This document shows positions 58,186-64,000 of a stretch of DNA of 64,000 nt, piece after piece (position 1 is the first letter of the stretch; the number at the start of each line of letters is the position of its first letter). The position numbers and the translations under genes were made by a program. The notes beneath the pieces are model-generated. The model saw only the letters and a program-made list of their open reading frames with translations. It ran no database searches and was not told the DNA's origin. The stretch lies in the NCBI RefSeq assembly GCF_000715075.1, contig NC_134084.1:97692411-97756410 (forward strand), given 5' to 3'. This DNA comes from Nicotiana tabacum (taxonomy: Eukaryota; Streptophyta; Magnoliopsida; Solanales; Solanaceae).

Positions 58186-58762
58186 TATTCGAAGCATTAG
58201 AAGACAATAGTGGAAGACCCATGAAGGTATACAATGTGTTGAGGGTTGATATTTTGGAGGATCATGGAGACTTGGATGGTGACAACGTGAGAGTCCATGC
58301 TTACGTGGATAGTTATATGCGCACATGTGTTCCCCCTTGATCACTTGGATGTAAGCATATGGACCTAGGCCATGCTTGCCAGTGATTGGAGACTTGGGTT
58401 ATAAGATTTCTCTTGTGGGCATAGTAGTTAGACCCAATAGGGGTATTTATGTCTTTCTTACCTTATTTGGACCTAGTATAAATAACATATGATGGGGTCA
58501 TTTCTAGTTTAAATTATCTTTGAATTTTGAAGAATTGTGAGGAGCACATGTTTCCAACTTGTTTATTCAAACTCTTGCAAGGTGTATTCACAAGAGGAAT
58601 TCCATGCCTCTTGATGGTAATCCTATAATTTAGGTCTACTAAATTTTGTAATTTGTTGGGTAATTGATTATTTCAATTGCTTGACAATTACTTCTTTGTT
58701 GGATCTATTTTTCAACTTATCTTGTCTTTAATTTCCTCAATTTCTTACCTAGATTTGTATCA
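58186..58762 (+). repeat. 3' LTR of element D, lacking its first about 100 bases
   Basis: Matches 52188-52754 (GTGTTGAGGGT, CATATGGACCTAG, AAGATTTCTCTTGTGGGCAT, GTATAAATAACATATGATGG) and ends TTTGTATCA. TATAAATA near 58479 (also 52469) is a likely TATA box. The missing start matches the integrase/LTR deletion. Confidence 0.85.
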
Positions 58763-58767
58763 GGAGG
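58763..58767. repeat. Element D target-site duplication, right copy (GGAGG)
   Basis: Directly after the CA end of D. The left copy is GTAGG at 52076-52080. Confidence 0.65.
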
Positions 58768-59449
58768 TGAACCTATTGGCCAGCTCTGGAGATAAAATTG
58801 CCACCATCCACGTGCCTTACCCTCTAGCAGAAAAATGGTGAAGTCTGCCTCGTTGGACACCACTACTCCCATATTATCCAGACTCTCTCTACAAAGGTCA
58901 ATGAAATCTTGTGGCTCTTCTAACATCTCACCGCTAAAGATAGGAAGATGAAGCCTAGTCTATTTTTCCAAACGCTTCTGCTCCTCAATGGTCATGTTTG
59001 GTATAGTCTTTGCTCTAATCTCTGCTACCGGCTGAACCCCACCTGCTGGCAGTACACCTAGGGTATGATACACCGTAGCAATATGCCCTAAGCGAATACG
59101 TGGTAGGGCTCTATGCTCCCCCGCCTACCTGAGATGTGGCTGGATCTAGTGGAAATAGTCCAGTCTGAGTCATAGAATCCATACACTGTAGTATACTCTC
59201 CATGACCTCCTGAAAGCCCAGTACAGTCATAAAATTTGTAGGGGCCGGCTCAGGTACATATGCCTCATCCTTCTCCCCAATAACATGATCCTCCACCGAA
59301 TCTACTAGTGGTACTATAGGAACAGCTCTAGGATGCCCTCATCCTCTAGCAGGAGTTGTGGCTCTCCCTCGACCTCTGCCTCTACCTCTAACGGATTGGG
59401 AAGCAACCCCTCTGCCACCGGGTACTGTTGTTGCACGCGTGCTCACCTT
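58768..59449 (-). pseudogene. Element C gag, N-terminal part
   Basis: From 59449 downward: VSTRATTVPGGRG, then an Arg-Gly run (VRGRGRGRGRATTPARG), a stop, VIGEKDEAYVPEPAPTNFMT, FQEVMESILQCMDSM (59111-59296) and, nearer the D junction, EEPQDFIDLCRESLDNMGV..EGKARGWWQFYLQSWPIGSP (58717-58926). The start codon seen in element B (ATG before GTGAGGACACG) is AAG here (59447-59449). The frame is broken by stops. Confidence 0.82.
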
Positions 59450-59641
59450 ATTTGAGAGAATAAGAGAAAGATACTTAGTAAAACATCAATTGCATGATGG
59501 GAGATGGAGAAAGAGAAGTTTACTAATACCCTATAGCCTCTCGAAGATAAGTACGAATATCTCCGCACTGATCCGCTAAACTCTACTAGGTCTACTCATG
59601 ACCTGTGAGACCTATATGAACCTAGTGTTCTGATATTAAAC
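59450..59641 (-). promoter_or_regulatory. Element C leader and primer site
   Basis: Between gag and the 5' LTR. Next to the LTR the minus strand reads GTTTAATATCAGAACAC, a decayed form of the initiator-Met-type TTTGGTATCAGAGC site. Confidence 0.55.
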
Positions 59642-62252
59642 TATCACGATGATGTTAGTCAAGCCAACGCATGAACCTCCAAATTAATTTTCCACTTTAA
59701 CTTTTAAAATCAGAAATTTTGATAAGTAAATGGAATTTAATTTAGAAAACATACTTTTCTTCTTAGCAAGTCACAAAGTGTGAATAAAACATAAGCGAAG
59801 TAATAGAAATATTATCCAATACAATCATGAACATCTACGAAAAAAGTCCCAAAATCTGATGTAACAAGTGCATGAGCAATCTCGTAGAATATACAAAACC
59901 TATACAACTACTGTCTTAAATAAAGTAGACAGAAATAATGAACATGATAAGAAAGAGACTTCGGGTGCTGCAGATCGAAGCACCCGAAGCACGGAGAGCA
60001 GCTCACCACTAAGTCCTCGAGAGTGCGTCTACGTGCCCGAATGACCACCGGAAGTACCTGTCTCAGTACCTGCACAATCAGTGTAGAAGTATAGTATGAG
60101 TACGTAAATCAACGCGTACCCAGTAAGTATCTAGTCTAACCTCCAAGAAGTAGTGACGATGGGTCGACTTTGACACTTACTAGTTGTCAAATAATAAAGT
60201 GCATAAAGTAAACACGTATGGAACATAACAAGTAGTAACACATATAAACATAAATACTAATGTTTCCGAACATGAAATATTATGAAATCACTAAAATGCC
60301 ATAACCTGCATCGAAGGCACAAGATCAACTGATGTCGATACCAAATCAAATCTCAAATATTACGCACGAATCTCCTGGGAAGATGCATGCGAGTTGAGAG
60401 GACACGGGACTACCGTTCATCGAATATTTTATAATTCCAAGGTAAGAGATGCGATCATTATATTTAATCTAGTCTTAATCTCAGTCATAAATTTATGTAA
60501 TCAAGTAAACAAGATTGATTCAAATAGTACATTTAAAGCATGATGTTAATCTATGTCTACCCGAACATAAACATGAATCTAGCTACGCATGATCTCTCGT
60601 CACCTCATACGTGCGTAGCGTGCTCAACAAGTAGCACATAACATTTAAAATATCTACGGGGATAATTTCCTCTTAAAGATTAGGAAAGAGACTTACCTTG
60701 CTTCCAAGCTCACTACTCGGCTCGCAATCCTCACTTGTAACCTCAAATTGAGTCAAGTAACCCAAAACCAGTCAAAGAACGTATAAACCAATTAATATAT
60801 GCTTAAAAGTTCATAATTTAACTACTAGTGTAATTTTCCAACCAACTCGGAAAGCCCATAAAAGTCATCCCCGGACCCATGTGCATGGATTTTGGAAATT
60901 TTCAAAAATAATTGTTACCCATGGCATTATAACTAAAACATATGATTTGTTCTCAATTCCATACTCAATTTCATGGTTGACCCCCATTTTTACTAAACCC
61001 TAGGTTCTTCCATAAAATCCCCAAATTTTATCATGTTTCTATGAAAAATTAACCTATAATTCATGTATTTAACTCAAAATAGGTAGAAATCACTTCCCTT
61101 ATGATGCTTGGTGAAAATCCCCCTTCAAAGAGCTCCCAAATTACCCAAACCAAGTGAAAAGTGGGAAAAATAAGCCTAAGTCTAAAAACAAATGGGTGAA
61201 AAAGGAGCTGCAAATGCCGCAAATGCTAACCCTACAAATGCGACAAGTGCATCGAAAATACAATGCCTCCTGAACATAGGGATTGTCGCAAATGTGACAC
61301 TGACTTCACATTTGCAAAGAAAGTCTCCTTCGCAAAAGCGGACAATTGGTCACAAATGCGACCTGCCAGCCCCCCCTTTTCGCATTTGAAATGCTGGATT
61401 CGCATTTGAAATGCTGGCTTCGCAGTTACGGAGCCTGCCTTTTCTAGCCCCTTCTCATATGCAACATTTATTTCGCAATTGCGGCACTTGCAAATGCGAA
61501 CTGGTACTTCCATTTGTGATAACTGCAGTATCATCACACAAGCTGCTAAGAATTAGTCCAAACCAATCTGAAATATATCCAAAACACACTAGAGCCCTCG
61601 GGCTCCACACCAAACATCCACACAAGTTTAAAAGCATCATAAAAACTTGCTCGTGAACTAAAAAATACCAAAATAACATCCAGAACCACGAATCAGACAA
61701 CAAAATACATAGAAATTTCAATGAAACTCAAGAATAGCTAATATCACAACTAAGCGCTTGATTCCTACCCAACCAACTCGGAATGACACAAAACTTTACA
61801 GACAAGTTCCAAATGACAAAAAAAGTTATTCCAAGTCTCGAAACCAAATTCAAACCCGATAGCCATAAAGTCAACTTTCGGTCAAACTTAGGAAATTCTA
61901 AACCTCCAAAATTGCCAACTTTCAGCAAAAAGAGCCAAGTCGACCTAGCGACCTCCAACTCCAATTCCAAATCCAAATCCGGGCATACGCCCAAGTCTAA
62001 AATCCTCATATGGACCTATTGGAACCTTCAAATCCCAATTTCGAGGTCGTTTACTCAAAGTGTTGACTCAAGTCAAACTTGGCCACCTTAGGCAGTTCAC
62101 TATTATGGAACTAAGTATTACGAATTCATCCCAAACCCTTACAAACCAAATCAATCGTCCCTACAAGTCATACAATGTGAATATCACATACAGGAAGTCT
62201 TAAATAGGGAAATAGGGATTTAGAAAGCAAAACTATCGGTCGGGTCGTTACA
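59642..62252 (-). repeat. Right (5') LTR of element C, 2.6 kb
   Basis: Plus-strand start TATCACGATG (decayed TGTCACGA) and end GGTCGGGTCGTTACA. It matches the left LTR from about 60525 on. It contains an island of CGCATTTG and CAAATGCGAC words at 61195-61510. I see no hairpin minisatellite in its downstream part. Confidence 0.85.
61195..61510 (-). promoter_or_regulatory. CpG-type word island in right LTR C
   Basis: About ten words such as TTCGCATTTGAAATGCTG, ACAAATGCGAC and TTCGCAAAAGCGG, 742-1057 bases from the LTR 5' end, at the same offset as the islands in LTRs A, B and G. Confidence 0.5.
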
Positions 62253-62844
62253 CAAAATATATCACAAACCTAATTGAGGCCTCAAATCACATATAATAAC
62301 ATCAAAACCACGAATCACACCTCAATTCAATCCTAAAGAACTAATCAACTTCTAACTTTCCAAATCTCATGTCGAACCACTTCAAATCAACTTCGGAATG
62401 ACCTTAAATATTTTGTACAAGTCCCAAATGACATAACAAACCTATTCCAACTCCCAAAATAACAATCTGAACCCTATATCAATAAAGTTAACTCCCAGTC
62501 AAACCTAGGAACCTTTCAAACCTTCAATTCCCCAATTCAAGTCAAAACAACCGAAGACCCTCCAAATCCAAATCCGGGCATATGAATACATCTAAAATCA
62601 CCATACAAACCAATTGAAACCATCAAAATACTATTCTAGAATCGTCTACGCAAAAGGAAAACTCCGACCAACCTTCACAACTTAAGCTTCCAACCTTAGA
62701 ATAAAGTGTCCCAATTAAATCCAAAACTTCCCCGAAACCAAATCAATCGTCCCTATAAGTCACATAACAACAAATACACATACATAAAGTATCAAATAGG
62801 GGAAATGAGACAAAAATACTCAAAATGACTGGTTTAGTTGTTAC
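62253..62844 (-). repeat. LTR fragment F, related to LTR C
   Basis: From CAAAATATATCAC to GGTTTAGTTGTTACA. It follows the same order of blocks as the last 590 bases of LTR C (CCAAATGACA, TCCAAATCCAAATCCGGGCA, AAATCAATCGTCCCT, TGTTACA) but is well diverged. It holds the 5' end of an LTR in minus orientation. Element C ends exactly where it starts, so C probably inserted into it. Confidence 0.75.
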
Positions 62845-62845
62845 A

Positions 62846-63642
62846 AATATTATAAATAAAAATACTAGTTCTTGTACTTATTTGATTGACACTTTTTATT
62901 AATGGCATGCTAGATCAGTTCATGTTAGTTTATCTTTTATTAAGAAAATGCATTTTGAAGGTCTTATTTCAAATATTAATTTTTCAAATATTGATAAGTG
63001 TGAAGTTTGTGTAGAAACTAACAAACTAAGAAATTATGTGCTGCAATATTTAAAAAATGTGAATTGGTATGTTTAATCCATACTGATTTAGGATACTCGA
63101 AACAAACTATGAATAGAGGAGGAAAAATTATTATGTGACATTTATAGACGATTTTTCCAGATATACAAAAATATTTTTGTTGAGAAATAACAATGAAGCC
63201 CTTGATAAGTTTTTAATCTACAAATTAGAAGTGGAAAATCAATTAAGTATGAAAATCGAAGTGTTAGATCTGATAGAGTTGGCGACTTTATTTTGTTGAA
63301 TGATTATTGTGAGAAAGAAGACATAATTCAAAGATAACACCTCCATATTTGCCAGAATCAAATGATGTATCAAAAAGGAAAAAATAACCTTAAAAGAAAT
63401 GATTAATAGCGTACTTCTTAGTTTTGGTGCCCAAATATTATTTTGGCTGAAGCCATATTATCTGCTTGTCATTTATAGAATAGGATTCACTTTAAGAAAA
63501 CGAGTAAAATTCCATATAAATTGTGAAAACGCCATCCCCTAACTTCAAATATTCGAAAGTATGGGGGTGCCTTGCCAAATTTATCTTAGCTGATCCTAAG
63601 AAAAAAAATAGGATCTAAAACATCTTATCGTATGTTTATTGG
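62846..63642 (+). pseudogene. Ty1-copia integrase fragment
   Basis: Reading across frames: LWHARSVHVSLSFIKKMHFE (a decayed HxxxH start), KCEVCVETNK (CxxC), FFQIYKNIFVEK, RSDRVGDFILLNDYCEKEDI (second catalytic Asp), ILAEAILSACHL, NRIHFKKTSKIPY and YGGALP, ending KIGSKTSYRMFIG. This is the integrase core and C-terminal part of a copia polyprotein. Frames are broken throughout. The rest of the element is absent, and a Ty3 LTR interrupts it at 63643. Confidence 0.88.
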
Positions 63643-64000
63643 TGAAATGACCCAGCCGGTCGTTTTGAGTGTTGTAGCCCTGTTTTTCCATTTACTGCAT
63701 ATTCTATGCTCAACTGTTGATATGTGACTTTTTAGGGTAGGTGGTTTGGTTCCGGGGATGTTTCAGAATGAACTAGGACACTTAGTCCCAAGGTTGGAAG
63801 CTTAGGGAAATAGTTGATGGGATGTTGATTTAGGTATAAACGACTCCAGAATGGAGTTTTGATGGTTCTGATAGCTCCGTATGGTGATTTTGGACTTAGG
63901 ATTGTATCCAGATTGTGATTTGCAGGTCCTTAGTTGATTTTGGCTTGAAATGGTGAATGTTGGAAAATTAGAAGTTTTGAAAATTGAGAAGTTTGACCGA
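63643..64000 (+). repeat. Start of a plus-strand Ty3 LTR, running off the window
   Basis: Begins TGAAATGACCCAGCCGGTCGTTTTGAGTG, the TG...GACC..CCGGTCGTT start shared by the chromovirus LTRs here in plus orientation. It cuts into copia sequence after TATGTTTATTGG. Only 358 bases are visible, so whether it is a solo LTR or full element cannot be told. Confidence 0.75.

Larger units (their letters stand above)
52081..58762 (+). mobile_element. Ty3 chromovirus D (6.7 kb, CRM-like candidate) inserted in gag of C
   Basis: Begins TGATATACC and ends TTTGTATCA. It has a 674-bp 5' LTR, a primer site, and gag, protease, RT, RNase H and integrase on the plus strand, opposite to the host element C. The 3' LTR lacks its first part because of a deletion. 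Short LTRs, integrase phrases such as GRKKV.LQPGDWV, and coding sequence inside the LTR suggest the CRM group, but this is tentative. Several internal deletions and many stops make it inactive. Confidence 0.82.

Noticed and set aside
1..64000. A defence system, biosynthetic cluster or operon
   Set aside because: All recognisable coding sequence is retrotransposon-derived except one captured exon. No set of co-oriented intact genes exists.

Overview
The window looks like plant nuclear heterochromatin, most likely from a Solanaceae genome such as Nicotiana. This rests on the AT-rich base composition, plant Ty3 chromoviruses carrying chromodomains and initiator-Met-type primer sites, a plant L1-type LINE, an RTE-type LINE whose GTT-repeat tail matches what I remember of tobacco TS-type SINEs, and a tRNA-derived Au-like SINE. 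The genus is inferred from memory of these families. I see no intact host gene. The only host-gene signal is one captured serine carboxypeptidase-like exon.

Layout. 1-7344: non-coding dispersed repeat X with internal tandem and hairpin repeats. 7345-12007: 3' part of a plus-strand Ty3 chromovirus (G) with a 3.0 kb LTR. 12008-13164: AT-rich DNA, a compound microsatellite and a SINE. 13181-20160: near full-length L1-type LINE with a 16-bp target-site duplication and many lesions. 20177-21341: AT-rich, no gene seen. 21342-about 26720: second repeat X', inverted relative to X, interrupted at 24990-26174 by a terminal-inverted-repeat element that holds a six-copy palindromic array and the carboxypeptidase exon. 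About 26790-27540: promoter or leader-like DNA. About 27545-31292: RTE-type LINE. 31293-32296: AT-rich, no gene seen.

32297-62844 is a nest of minus-strand Ty3 elements. LTR A is split by a complete element B (33323-44057, TSD TCTAA). A's internal region is cut off near 45945 and fused to the LTR of element C. C runs from there to 62252, carries a MITE in its left LTR, and has its gag split by a plus-strand element D (52081-58762, possibly CRM-like). C itself abuts a related LTR fragment F. 62846-63642 is a decayed Ty1-copia integrase fragment, cut by the start of another plus-strand Ty3 LTR that runs off the window.

The coding remnants belong to self-replicating elements (gag, protease, RT, RNase H, integrase, chromodomain; or LINE endonuclease and RT). 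All are interrupted by stops, frameshifts or deletions. The most interesting structure is in the LTRs. Six chromovirus LTRs share a CpG-rich 'word' island about 700-1000 bp from the LTR 5' end, just before a TATA-like box in three of them. LTRs of three elements (A, B, G) also carry an array of short hairpin units further downstream, each with a different sequence. I found no CRISPR array, operon, rRNA or functional tRNA gene. Boundaries marked 'about' were placed by eye.
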